Positions 32,420-40,257 of a stretch of DNA of 45,374 nucleotides are shown piece after piece. How positions within the stretch are numbered: the stretch's first letter is position 1; every line of letters begins with the position of its first letter. The notes under the pieces were generated by a model. That model had not been told where the DNA came from. It made no database searches and was given only the letters and a program-made list of their open reading frames with translations. The position numbers and the translations under genes were made by a program. This DNA comes from JBCCJA01 sp039045975 (GTDB lineage: Bacteria > Planctomycetota > Planctomycetia > Planctomycetales > Planctomycetaceae): NCBI GenBank assembly GCA_039045975.1, contig JBCCJA010000027.1, positions 1 through 45,374 of the forward strand, read 5' to 3'.

Positions 32420-32953
32420 TTAGGCCGCGTCGGCGAAGTAGTCGCGGACGCGGTTGCGGGGGTGGAACTCCGCGGCGACCTCGTCCTGCGGGAGGCGGTA
32501 CCGCATCGCGTAGGCGTCTTCGTCGGTCTCGTCGTAGCGGTCGTGTAAGACGCCGACGGCCTTGAAGTCGCGGTTCTTGAAGAACAGCTGGGCGGAGAGG
32601 TTCGTCTCGCGGACTTCGAGCGAAATCTCGGTCCGCCGCTGCATCTCGAGCTTCTCGACCAGCCGCGAGACCATCCGCGAGCCGATGCCCTCGCGACGGC
32701 GGTGCGGGGCGACGGCGAAGTTCACCACCCGCAGCTTGCCCGGCAGGAGTTCGTAGATCATGTAGCCGACGACCTCGTCGTCGTCCTCGGCGACCATGCC
32801 GATGCAGTTCCGCTGCCGCAGGCAGGCGAGGAAGTCGTCTTCCGTCCAGGCGAACTCGAACGAGAGGGTTTCGAGTTCGACGACGGCCGGCATGTCGCCG
32901 CGGACGAGCCAGCGGATGCGGAGGTCGGTCGTCGTGTGCGGGTCGAGGCTCAT
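32420..32953 (-). CDS. rimI: Ribosomal protein S18 alanine N-acetyltransferase-like (GNAT)
   Basis: This 177-residue protein has the GNAT fold. It has RGDMPAVVELETLSFEFAWTEDDFLACLR at the N-terminus, the acetyl-CoA loop HRRREGIGSRMVSRLVEKL, and EVRETNLSAQLFFKNRDFKAVGVLHDRYDETDEDAYAMRYRL, which matches RimI (E-x-N-x-x-A, then F..YY..E-DA). It would acetylate the N-terminal Ala of S18 or a similar target. It is slightly longer than typical (about 150-160), with a C-terminal extension of about 20 residues. The usual partner tsaB/tsaD genes are not adjacent. Confidence 0.85.
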   Translation of the reverse strand: MSLDPHTTTDLRIRWLVRGDMPAVVELETLSFEFAWTEDDFLACLRQRNCIGMVAEDDDEVVGYMIYELLPGKLRVVNFAVAPHRRREGIGSRMVSRLVEKLEMQRRTEISLEVRETNLSAQLFFKNRDFKAVGVLHDRYDETDEDAYAMRYRLPQDEVAAEFHPRNRVRDYFADAA

Positions 32954-33162
32954 TGCGTCCCTGCCGGCTCGCTTCCCGATCGTTGGTCACCGCGGTCCTT
33001 GCGGGGCGGGACTCTATCGACCGGGCCGGATCGGGCCTAGCCGTGTTGCGAGAGTCGCACACACCGGGGCCGCACGTCATCGACGCCCGGCCTTGACCGG
33101 ACTTTCGCAACATATCGACCGGCCGGCATGTCCGGCGTGAGCCCGATCACCGGCAGCGGGAA

Positions 33163-34344
33163 CTAACCGCGGCCGACCGTCGGTACAGCGGCCGCGGGTG
33201 CGCCGGGCCGGGCCGGACGCGGGCAGCAGTTCAGCGGGCAGACGTCGTGATTCGGGCCGTATTGACCGATCGCCCTCCGCTCCTTCGAACGGTCGAGCCG
33301 TTCTTCGACCAACTCCCGCAGCATCCGTACGAACGACGGATGAGTCCCGGCCGTCGCCGCCCGCTGCCAGACCATGCCGAGTTCCCCGGCCTTCGTCGCC
33401 GCCTCGTCATCGAGATCGTAGATGACCTCCATGTGATCGGAGATGAAGCCGATCGGCACGTTCACGACCGCCTTAGCGCCTTGTCCGGCCAGGGCTTCGA
33501 GATGGTCGCAGATATCGGGGTCGAGCCACGGGTCTTGCGGGCGGCCGCTACGACTCTGGTAAACGAGGTCCATGCGTTCGGCCGACACGCCGACGGCTTC
33601 ACAGACCAGCCGCGACGATTCGGCGAGCTGGACCTCGTAATCGGAGCCGCGGGCCATCGAGGACGGGATGCTGTGGGCCGTGAACACCAGCCGGCAGTCG
33701 TCGCGGTGTTCGTCGGGGACCGCGTCGAGGGCGTCGCGGACGCGGTCGGCGTTCGCCTCGATCCACAGCGGGTGGTTGAACCAGGTGCGGATCTTCCCGA
33801 ACGACGGCGCGTCGCCGGCGGTGAGGGCGTCGGGGTCGGGGCCGCGGTCGTCGGACTGGTCGCAGGCGTTCGCGACGTCTTCGCGGTATTGGCGACAGCC
33901 GGAATAGCTACTGAACGCCGAGGTCATCAGCGCCAGGGCCCGCGTGATGCCGTCCTTCCGCATCTCCTCGACCGCGTCGCCGAGCATCGGGTGCCAGTTG
34001 CGGTTGCCCCAATAGATCGGCAGGTCGAGCCCGTTCTCGGCGAACTCCGTGCGGAGCGCGTCGAGCAGCAGGCGGCACTGCTCGTTGATCGGGCTCACGC
34101 CGCCGTTGTGGTTGTAGTGCTCGGCGACTTCGAGCATCCGCTCCCGCGGCACCCGCTTGCCGCGGAGCACGTTCTCCAGGAACGGCATGACGTCGTCGGG
34201 GCCCTCGGGGCCGCCGAACGAGACGAGCAGCACGGCCTGATACGGCGTCTCCGCCACGCGGGCCGGCTCGGACACCCGCAACGGCTTCGGCTCCGAAGTC
34301 GACGACTGCGGAGAAGCGATCTCGGGGGCTGTGGGGGCGGACAT
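33163..34344 (-). CDS. hemH: Ferrochelatase (HemH/CpfC)
   Basis: This 393-residue protein shows YQAVLLVSFGGPEGPDDVMPFL, VAEHYNHNGGVSPINEQ, ALALMTSAFSSYSGCRQY, the active-site His in RLVFTAHSIPSSMA, and the segment YQSRSGRPQDPWLDPDI. It ends with CNLxxC-type cysteines (VCPLNCCPRPA), which resemble the C-terminal [2Fe-2S] ligands of some bacterial ferrochelatases. It inserts iron into protoporphyrin IX or coproporphyrin III; the sequence read by eye does not decide which. The ATG at 34344 gives a Ser/Pro/Glu-rich N-terminus of about 30 residues before the domain. The HIT gene lies 108 bases upstream. Confidence 0.92.
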   Translation of the reverse strand: MSAPTAPEIASPQSSTSEPKPLRVSEPARVAETPYQAVLLVSFGGPEGPDDVMPFLENVLRGKRVPRERMLEVAEHYNHNGGVSPINEQCRLLLDALRTEFAENGLDLPIYWGNRNWHPMLGDAVEEMRKDGITRALALMTSAFSSYSGCRQYREDVANACDQSDDRGPDPDALTAGDAPSFGKIRTWFNHPLWIEANADRVRDALDAVPDEHRDDCRLVFTAHSIPSSMARGSDYEVQLAESSRLVCEAVGVSAERMDLVYQSRSGRPQDPWLDPDICDHLEALAGQGAKAVVNVPIGFISDHMEVIYDLDDEAATKAGELGMVWQRAATAGTHPSFVRMLRELVEERLDRSKERRAIGQYGPNHDVCPLNCCPRPARPGAPAAAVPTVGRG

Positions 34345-34452
34345 TTGGCGGGCCTTGCTACGTGTCACGTGCGAAGCATTATCGACCGACGCCGGCCCCC
34401 GGCGAGGTGTGCCCCGGGCGATCCCGCAATTCGGGGATCGCCCCGGTCGCCG

Positions 34453-34791
34453 TCACCCCGGCGGCCAGCTCATGCCGCGGCCGCCGAGCACGTGCAGATG
34501 CAGGTGCGGCACGGTCTGGCCGCCGCCCTCGCCGGTGTTGATCGCGACGCGGTAGCCGTCGGTCAGCCCGGCGTCCGAGGCGACCTTGTCGACAACCCGC
34601 AACAGGTGGCCGAGCAGCGGTTTGTGCCGGTCTTCGGCCGCCGCGAGCGACTCGATCGGCTCCCGCGGCACGACGAGCAGGTGGACCGGCGCCTGCGGCG
34701 CGACGTCTTTGAACGCGACGCAGTGCTCGTCCTCGTGGACGAAATCGGCGGGGATCTCGCCGGCGATCAGTTTTTCGAACAGGGTCGGCAT
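34453..34791 (-). CDS. HIT-family nucleotide-binding protein (HINT type)
   Basis: This 112-residue protein has the whole HIT fold: TLFEKLIAGEIPADFVHEDEHCVAFKD, APVHLLVVPREPIESLA and the histidine triad QTVPHLHLHVLGGRGMSWPPG at the C-terminus. Such proteins hydrolyse phosphoramidates of AMP. Length is normal for HINT proteins. It lies upstream of hemH on the same strand. Confidence 0.93.
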   Translation of the reverse strand: MPTLFEKLIAGEIPADFVHEDEHCVAFKDVAPQAPVHLLVVPREPIESLAAAEDRHKPLLGHLLRVVDKVASDAGLTDGYRVAINTGEGGGQTVPHLHLHVLGGRGMSWPPG

Positions 34792-34970
34792 CGGGGCGGA
34801 TTCGGGCGGAGGTTCCGGGGCTCGCGGAATGTTACCACGCCGCGGCCGGCCCTCCGCCGACGTCGCACCGCCGGAATGAACTGGTCGCCGTCTCCGCCGA
34901 CGACCTACGTTGCCGGCCCGGACGAGACCGCCTCCGTCCGTCCGTGATCGACGTCGCGAAAGGATTCGCT

Positions 34971-35663
34971 ATGGGCCGTACCTGCCGTCAGCTGCTGAAT
35001 GTCGCCGCCGTCGCCGTTTTTTGCATGGCCGTCGCCCCGGTCGGGGCCCAGACGGCGGACGTCGGGCCCGGGGAGATCGAAACTTCCGCCAGTCGGGTCT
35101 TCGTGTTCGTCGACGGCACGGGGCTCGGGCACGACCACGGGATGGAGGCGCGGTTCACCGAGGGACGCCTGGAACTCGGTGCCGTCGCCGACGCCGGCCG
35201 ACTCGTCATCGATATGACGTCGTTCGAGGCCGACACGCCCGCGGCCCGCAGTGCCGTCGGCCTCGACGGCGAGAGCGCCAAGTGGATGCGGAAGGCCGTC
35301 ACGAAAGAGATGCGCGGCAAGAAAATCCTCGACAGCGAGGCGTTCCCGAAGGCCGTCTTCGCGATCGCGTCGGCCCGCCGCGTCGGCAACGTCTTTAAGA
35401 CCGAGGAGCCGATGTACGAACTCGTCGGCACTCTTCAGCTGAAAGATAAAGTCCGGGCCGTGACCGTCCGCGTCGCCGTCGCGGAAGACCGCGGCTGGCT
35501 ACGGCTCAAGGGGGAATTCCCGCTCACGCAGTCGGACTACGGCATCAAGCCGCTCTCGAAAGGTTTCGGTACGATGGGCGTCGCCGACACGCTCGTCGTG
35601 CACGGGGACGTCTGGCTCGCCCCGACGGCGGGCTCGATCGCGTCGCTCCGCGAGGCCCGTTAA
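34971..35663 (+). CDS. YceI-family exported protein
   Basis: This 230-residue protein has a signal peptide (about residues 1-27, ending VGAQ). The rest is a lipocalin-like YceI domain, with SASRVFVFVDGTGLGHDHGMEARFTEG, VIDMTSFEADTP, KMRGKKILDSEAFPKAVFAI-type sequence, and LRLKGEFPLTQSDYGIKPLSKGFGTMGVADTL near the end. YceI proteins bind isoprenoid or other amphiphilic lipids in the periplasm. The ATG at 34971 has AAAGGA 6 bases upstream. The DoxX gene follows by 49 bases, a pairing common in bacteria. Confidence 0.85.
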   Translation: MGRTCRQLLNVAAVAVFCMAVAPVGAQTADVGPGEIETSASRVFVFVDGTGLGHDHGMEARFTEGRLELGAVADAGRLVIDMTSFEADTPAARSAVGLDGESAKWMRKAVTKEMRGKKILDSEAFPKAVFAIASARRVGNVFKTEEPMYELVGTLQLKDKVRAVTVRVAVAEDRGWLRLKGEFPLTQSDYGIKPLSKGFGTMGVADTLVVHGDVWLAPTAGSIASLREAR

Positions 35664-35712
35664 TGAGTACTGGCCGACTTCTATTCGCTAGGCGTTCCGA
35701 AAGGGTCGTAAT

Positions 35713-36105
35713 ATGAACCCGCGGATAATCGGTTATTGGGTTTCGACGGCGTTGTTCTGCCTCGCGATGGGCGGCTCGGGCGTCGCGAACTTGGTGCAGG
35801 CCGCACCGCTGAAGGAGTCGATCGCAGGGCTCGGCTACCCCGAATATTTAATGACGATCCTCGGCGTCGCGAAGGTTCTCGGCGTCGTGGCGTTGCTCGC
35901 CCCGCTCGGGCCGACGCTGCGTGAATGGGCGTACGCGGGGTTCACCTTCGACCTGCTCGGAGCCGCCGCCTCGCACGGTTTCGCGGGCCACCCGGTCGGC
36001 GAGATGGCCCCGCCGCTGGTGCTGTTGGCGATCGGGGCCGCGTCTTACTTTTTAAGTTCCCGCCCGCCGGCATCAGAACTCTCGGTCGCCGGGGCATCGC
36101 CATAG
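35713..36105 (+). CDS. DoxX-like membrane protein
   Basis: This 130-residue protein has four hydrophobic segments with the DoxX-like pattern GYWVSTALFCLAMGGSGVANL, then LGYPEYLMTILGVAKVLGVVALLAP, EWAYAGFTFDLLGAAASHG and PPLVLLAIGAASYFLSSRPP. The ATG is preceded by GAAAGGG. It follows the YceI gene and likely shares its transcript; a link to redox or electron transport is inferred. Its 3' end overlaps the convergent peptidase gene by 61 bases. Confidence 0.82.
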   Translation: MNPRIIGYWVSTALFCLAMGGSGVANLVQAAPLKESIAGLGYPEYLMTILGVAKVLGVVALLAPLGPTLREWAYAGFTFDLLGAAASHGFAGHPVGEMAPPLVLLAIGAASYFLSSRPPASELSVAGASP

Positions 36106-36881
36106 ACACGACCGCTCGACGACGGTTGTCGCTTATAAAACTCGGCGAGTAGGTCAAACAGCGGGCGGTCGGAACGCCGCAGTTCGCCCGGCCTTTGAAA
36201 AAATTCCTCGGTCGCGACCGCGAAGAACTCGACGCGGTCGGTCGCGCCGTAGCAGTCGAGATGCCCGCGTCCGCCCCGACGGCAGTTCGCTTCCAAGCGG
36301 ACGAATGAGGCCTCGGTCACGTCGGCCCAGCGGGCCCGCAGGTCAGGGTCGGCGATCGACGGCTGCCCGTCGGCGATACCGCCGGCCGCGATATCGAGTT
36401 GGTGCGCGAGTTCGTGCGCGACGACGTGCCGGCCCCGGTTCGGCCCGCGTCCGGCGTTGACGACTTCGGGCCAAGAAAGCACGACGACGCCCGACGAGGC
36501 CTCGCCGATCCGTTCCTCGTCGCCCGCGATGATCTGATCGTCGGCGAGCGGCACGGCGTCGGGGGCGACGAACGCGTCGGGGTAGATAAGCACCGACTTC
36601 ACGGCGTCGAAATACTCGCCCTCGAAGCCGAGGGCGACATAGGCGATCTGGGCCGAGACGGTCAGTCGCGAGACGTCATCGACGCGGAACCCGCCGCAGC
36701 CCTCGAAGTTCTTTTCGCCGGCGATCACGGCGGCGTCGGTCTGCAGTTTTTCACGTTCATCAGGCCCGAGCGTCTCGTACCGGTGGACGGCCCGGCGGAC
36801 GACGCGGTCCCAGTCGCGGTGCGGCAGCTCGGCCTTCAGCCGTCGGCGTCGGCGGGCGGCGAACAGGTCGAAGGGGAACAT
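36045..36881 (-). CDS. Zinc-dependent peptidase of the MtfA (M90) type
   Basis: This 278-residue cytoplasmic protein carries the metal site HVVAHELAHQLD (HELAH, an HExxH motif) and a downstream Glu-rich segment (DRVEFFAVATEEFFQRPGELR), as in MtfA. N-terminal FPFDLFAARRRRRLKAELPHRDWDRVVRRAV is also typical. In Escherichia coli, MtfA acts with the Mlc repressor in glucose control; in this organism the target is unknown. The ATG at 36879-36881 gives the standard start. The last 20 codons overlap the DoxX gene on the opposite strand. Confidence 0.85.
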   Translation of the reverse strand: MFPFDLFAARRRRRLKAELPHRDWDRVVRRAVHRYETLGPDEREKLQTDAAVIAGEKNFEGCGGFRVDDVSRLTVSAQIAYVALGFEGEYFDAVKSVLIYPDAFVAPDAVPLADDQIIAGDEERIGEASSGVVVLSWPEVVNAGRGPNRGRHVVAHELAHQLDIAAGGIADGQPSIADPDLRARWADVTEASFVRLEANCRRGGRGHLDCYGATDRVEFFAVATEEFFQRPGELRRSDRPLFDLLAEFYKRQPSSSGRVYGDAPATESSDAGGRELKK

Positions 36882-37047
36882 CGGCACTCGGGAGCGGCGG
36901 CCGGCTCGATTGTGCGGCAGGGGCGGCATGACCGATACGCCGAAGCCGGTCACGCCGTCGGCAAGGTCGCGGCCGGCCGTTGCACGCCGGGAACGCCGCA
37001 GCAGAACGTCGGTGAGACTCCGTTCCGCCGCTGACCGCCGGGTGCGG

Positions 37048-38061
37048 TCACGCCGCCGCGATCGACAGCCGGCGGGCGATGCCGGCGGCGCCGACGAAGC
37101 CGGCGTCGCCGCCGAGCGTCGCGAACGCGATCTCGGTGTTGTCGGCACAGGCGGGGAAGGCCCGCTGCTTGATCACCGTCTTCACGCGTTCGAGGAACAG
37201 TCGGCCGAGCGGGGCCTCTTCGCGGCCGAACGTCATCGCGCCGCCGAACAAGATCGCCTCGGGGTCGACGGTGTGCATCAGCGTCACGCAGCCGACCGCC
37301 ATGTACTCGGCCGTCTCGAGCACGACCTCTTCGCAGACCGGGTCGCCGATCGCGGCGTGTTCCGCGATCAGCTTCGGCGTCAGTTCCGAGCCCGGCGTCT
37401 TCAGGGCGTGACGGACGGAGCTCGGCTTGCCGCCGGCGAGCTTTTCGCGGCAGCGGTTCACGAGCCCGCGGGCCCCGGCATACGCCTCCAGCGTGCCGAG
37501 TTGGTGCGTGCCCGGGTGCCGGCGCTTGTCATTGCAGTCGATGATGATGTGGCCGCACTCGGACCCGTGCGAGTGCGCCCCGCGGATCACGACGTCGTCG
37601 AGGATGATGCCACAGCCGATGCCGGTCCCGAGCGTCCAATACACGAGGCTGTCGTGATCCTTGCCGGCGCCCGACCAGAACTCGCCGTAGGCGGCCGCGT
37701 TGGCGTCGTTCTCGAACGCGACCGGCTTGCCGGTCGCCGTCGCGACGAGGTCGCGGACCGGCTGGTTGTTCCACGCCGGCAGGTTGGAGGTCTCCAGCAG
37801 CCGCCCGCCGGGGATGTCCATCGGCCCCGGCGTGACGAGCCCGACGGCCGGGACGTCGTCCCACGACACGCCGGCCTCCTCGACGACGGCCCGGGCGACG
37901 GCGGCGATGTTCGCCACGCCGGCGTCGATACCGCGGGCCGACTCGGTCGGCACCGAGTCTTGCGCCAACGCCCGGCCGGCCGAATCGCAGACGCCGGCTT
38001 TGATGTTCGTGCCGCCGACGTCGACGCCGACGAAGAACGGCCTGTTCGTGCTGCCGCTCAT
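37048..38061 (-). CDS. ROK-family sugar kinase, probably glucokinase, without the usual zinc cysteines
   Basis: This 337-residue protein has the ROK fold: the phosphate loop FVGVDVGGTNIKAGV, GLVTPGPMDIPGG, the ENDANAAAYGEFW segment with the catalytic Asp, and TLGTGIGCGIILDD. The region that normally holds CxCGxxGC reads CGHIIIDCNDKRRHPGTHQLGTLEAYA; the His is kept but the cysteine pattern is broken (GTLEAY instead of GCLEAY). It probably phosphorylates glucose or a related sugar with ATP. Start ATG at 38059-38061. The palindromic element E lies directly upstream. Confidence 0.85.
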   Translation of the reverse strand: MSGSTNRPFFVGVDVGGTNIKAGVCDSAGRALAQDSVPTESARGIDAGVANIAAVARAVVEEAGVSWDDVPAVGLVTPGPMDIPGGRLLETSNLPAWNNQPVRDLVATATGKPVAFENDANAAAYGEFWSGAGKDHDSLVYWTLGTGIGCGIILDDVVIRGAHSHGSECGHIIIDCNDKRRHPGTHQLGTLEAYAGARGLVNRCREKLAGGKPSSVRHALKTPGSELTPKLIAEHAAIGDPVCEEVVLETAEYMAVGCVTLMHTVDPEAILFGGAMTFGREEAPLGRLFLERVKTVIKQRAFPACADNTEIAFATLGGDAGFVGAAGIARRLSIAAA

Positions 38062-38147
38062 CGGCCTTCCTTGGGGCTGACGCCGTACCTGGGGTTCTCT
38101 CCAAGATACGATGTCCTTGCGAGAGGTTCATCATCGATCGGGCGCAT

Positions 38148-38211
38148 CCGGGGCTGACGCCGCCCGGCTCGCCTTTGCCCTTCTCGGCGAGCCCCGCGGC
38201 GTCAGCCCGGG
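38148..38211. repeat. Palindromic element E
   Basis: This is an imperfect inverted repeat: 38148-38173 pairs with 38186-38211 with about three mismatches. A third copy of the core GGGGCTGACGCCG is at 38073-38085. The element is framed by imperfect direct repeats, TACGATGTCCTTGCGAG (38107-38123) and TACGATGATTTGCGAG (38218-38233), which might be a target-site-like duplication. It lies between the divergent ROK kinase and methyltransferase genes. Confidence 0.75.
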
Positions 38212-38256
38212 GATAGGTACGATGATTTGCGAGCATTCCAAGAGAGACGACGGCCG

Positions 38257-38979
38257 ATGCGGCGGCAGCGTATCGACGAACTGATGGACGACCCGGCCCT
38301 CGACCCGGCCGAGCACGTCCGGGCGTTGAACGGGCTCGCGCGGCTGAATTCATGGAGCCACGCCGCTGGGCCGATCGCCCGGGAGATCATTCACGCGAAC
38401 CCGAAGCCGGCACCGATCCCGAAGGGACAACTGGTCGGTGTGCTCGACGTGGCATGCGGCTCGGGCGATGTGACCGTCGACGTGGTCGACCGCGTCAATC
38501 GGGCCGGCATTCCGGCCGACGGAATGGGGGTCGATGTCAGCGACGTCGCGATCGACACCGCCCAGCAGCGGGGTCACGCCTCGCCCCACAGCGTCGTGTT
38601 CGCGAAACGCGACCTGTTCACGCTGCCGCTGCCGAGAGGGTTCGACGTCATTTTTTGCTCACTGTTCCTGCATCACCTCGAACGGGAACGGGCCGTCGAA
38701 CTGCTGCGGAAGATGACCGCGAAGGCACGCAGCCTCGTCGTCGTCTCCGACCTGCTCCGCACGCGGACCGGACTGTTTCTCGCGCAGCTGTCGACCAAAA
38801 CGCTGACCCGTTCGCACGTCGTGCACGTCGACGGACCGCGGTCGGTGCGGGCGGCGTTCACGGAAGACGAATTCCGACAGATCGCCGCCGACGCGGGCGT
38901 CTCGGCGGACCGGGTGAATTTCCGCCGTGTCTGGCCGCAGCGGTTCGTCGCGTCGTGGCGTACGAACGCGGGCGATTGA
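38257..38979 (+). CDS. SAM-dependent methyltransferase of the type III PKS cluster
   Basis: This 240-residue protein is a class I methyltransferase: LVGVLDVACGSGDVTVDVVDRV (SAM loop), MGVDVSDVAIDTAQQRG and FDVIFCSLFLHHLERERAVELLRKM. It starts MRRQRIDELMDDPALDPAEHVRALNGLARLN, as in planctomycete relatives beside type III PKS genes. The start at 38257 is preceded by GAGAGACGACGG; an upstream in-frame start at 38227 is less likely. It may methylate a hydroxyl of the resorcinol or pyrone made by the PKS. The next gene begins one base after its stop. Confidence 0.82.
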   Translation: MRRQRIDELMDDPALDPAEHVRALNGLARLNSWSHAAGPIAREIIHANPKPAPIPKGQLVGVLDVACGSGDVTVDVVDRVNRAGIPADGMGVDVSDVAIDTAQQRGHASPHSVVFAKRDLFTLPLPRGFDVIFCSLFLHHLERERAVELLRKMTAKARSLVVVSDLLRTRTGLFLAQLSTKTLTRSHVVHVDGPRSVRAAFTEDEFRQIAADAGVSADRVNFRRVWPQRFVASWRTNAGD

Positions 38980-38980
38980 G

Positions 38981-40231
38981 ATGGCGACGCACGGTGCACC
39001 TACCGGAGGGCTGACGCCCACCGCTCGCCTGACGTCACCTGGGCGAGCGGTGGGCGTCAGCCCTCCGGTAGGTGAACGGCAAAGCTACGACGCTGTCGTC
39101 GTCGGCTCCGGCCCGGCCGGGGCGGTCGCGGCGCTCGGCCTCGCCCGGGCCGGCCTGTCTGTCCTACTCGTTGAGAAAAAGACATTCCCGCGGCCGAAGG
39201 TCTGCGGCGGCTGCCTGAGCGGCAATGCGGTCGCGGCACTACACGGCGTCGGCCTGTGGGACCGCGTCGGGCCGTACGCGACGCCGCTCGACCGGTTCGA
39301 GTGGCGGAACGCGGGATCGCGGGCGGTGTCGGTGCCGACCGTGGGCGGGTGGGCGATCGAGCGATCGGTGCTCGACCGGCTGCTCGTCGACGCCGCCGTC
39401 GACGCCGGGGCGACGTTCCGGGACGGGACGTCGGCGAAGCTGACGCAGGACGAAACGTCCTCCGCGGGAGAACACGCGGTCGAACTCCGGTCGACGCGAC
39501 CGGGCGGGACGGCCGCATCGGTCACGGCCGCCACCATCATCTGGGCCGCCGGGCTCGGCGGCGGGCCCGATGCCCGGTTCACGATCGAGTCGGCCGAAAG
39601 CTCACGCGTCGGCGTCGGGGCGATCCTGGCCGCCGGGCGTGACGACCTGCCGGCCGGCGCGATCGTCATGGCGAGCGGGGACGCCGGTTACGTCGGCTGC
39701 GTCCGGCTTGCCGACGGCCGGCTCGACGCGGCGGCCGCGGTCGACCGAGCGGCGTTACGCGCGGGCGATGCCGGGCGAGTCGTCGCCGACCTCGCGACGC
39801 GTGCGGGGCTTTCCGCGGCGACGGTCGACTCGCTCCGCGACGCGGTTTGGCTCGGCACGCCGACGCTGACGCGTAAAGCGCAGCCGCTCGCCGTCGGCGG
39901 CGTCTTCCTCGTCGGCGACGCGGCCGGGTACGTCGAACCGTTTACCGGCGAAGGCATCGGCTGGGCGCTGGCGTCGGGGTCCGACGTCGTGCCGTTCGCG
40001 GCCCGACGGATCGAGGTGGTCCGCGACGGCCGGCCCGACGACGAGGCCCTCGTCCGGGCGTGGGCCGAGCGGTACGATTCGCGCGTGGGTCGGGAACAGC
40101 GTTGGTGCCGGGCGATCCGCCGCGGGCTCCGGTCGGGGCTGGCGCGGCGGGCGGCGGCCGGGACGGTCCGCTTCGTCCCAGCGGCCGCACGCCCGGTGAC
40201 GACCCATCTCGGTCTGTCGGCGGACGTCTGA
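38981..40231 (+). CDS. FAD-dependent oxidoreductase of the type III PKS cluster (geranylgeranyl reductase-like)
   Basis: This protein of 416 residues has the FAD-binding motif SYDAVVVGSGPAGAVAALGLARAG (GxGxxG), then RPKVCGGCLSGNAVAALH, ERSVLDRLLVDAAVDAGATF and GGVFLVGDAAGYVEPFTGEGIGWAL, the GD motif. It resembles geranylgeranyl reductase-like flavoproteins. It likely oxidises or reduces the PKS product. The start is open: the ATG at 38981 gives about 36 extra N-terminal residues, 30 of which are encoded by palindromic element D, and GTG at 39050 lies inside that element. The PKS gene follows by 26 bases. Confidence 0.8.
   Translation: MATHGAPTGGLTPTARLTSPGRAVGVSPPVGERQSYDAVVVGSGPAGAVAALGLARAGLSVLLVEKKTFPRPKVCGGCLSGNAVAALHGVGLWDRVGPYATPLDRFEWRNAGSRAVSVPTVGGWAIERSVLDRLLVDAAVDAGATFRDGTSAKLTQDETSSAGEHAVELRSTRPGGTAASVTAATIIWAAGLGGGPDARFTIESAESSRVGVGAILAAGRDDLPAGAIVMASGDAGYVGCVRLADGRLDAAAAVDRAALRAGDAGRVVADLATRAGLSAATVDSLRDAVWLGTPTLTRKAQPLAVGGVFLVGDAAGYVEPFTGEGIGWALASGSDVVPFAARRIEVVRDGRPDDEALVRAWAERYDSRVGREQRWCRAIRRGLRSGLARRAAAGTVRFVPAAARPVTTHLGLSADV
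38997..39074. repeat. Palindromic element D (33-bp perfect arms)
   Basis: The arm at 38997-39029 is the exact reverse complement of 39042-39074; the 12-base spacer holds the palindrome TGACGTCA. The arm begins CACCTACCGGAGGGCTGACG and matches element C. It lies between the methyltransferase stop and the FAD motif of the next gene and is in frame with the latter. Confidence 0.95.
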
Positions 40232-40245
40232 GACCGGCGTCGGAC

Positions 40246-40253
40246 AGGAGGTG
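40246..40253 (+). promoter_or_regulatory. Strong ribosome-binding site deciding the PKS start
   Basis: AGGAGGTG, an almost full match to the anti-Shine-Dalgarno sequence, stands 4 bases before the ATG at 40258. It excludes the much longer upstream in-frame extension, which runs through the end of the oxidoreductase gene. Confidence 0.85.
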
Positions 40254-40257
40254 CCAA

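Noticed and set aside
33045..33111. Imperfect 12-bp inverted repeat (GTTGCGAGAGTC / GACTTTCGCAAC) between rimI and hemH
   Set aside because: One wobble and a 43-base spacer; could be chance in a 210-base gap, and it matches no other repeat seen here.
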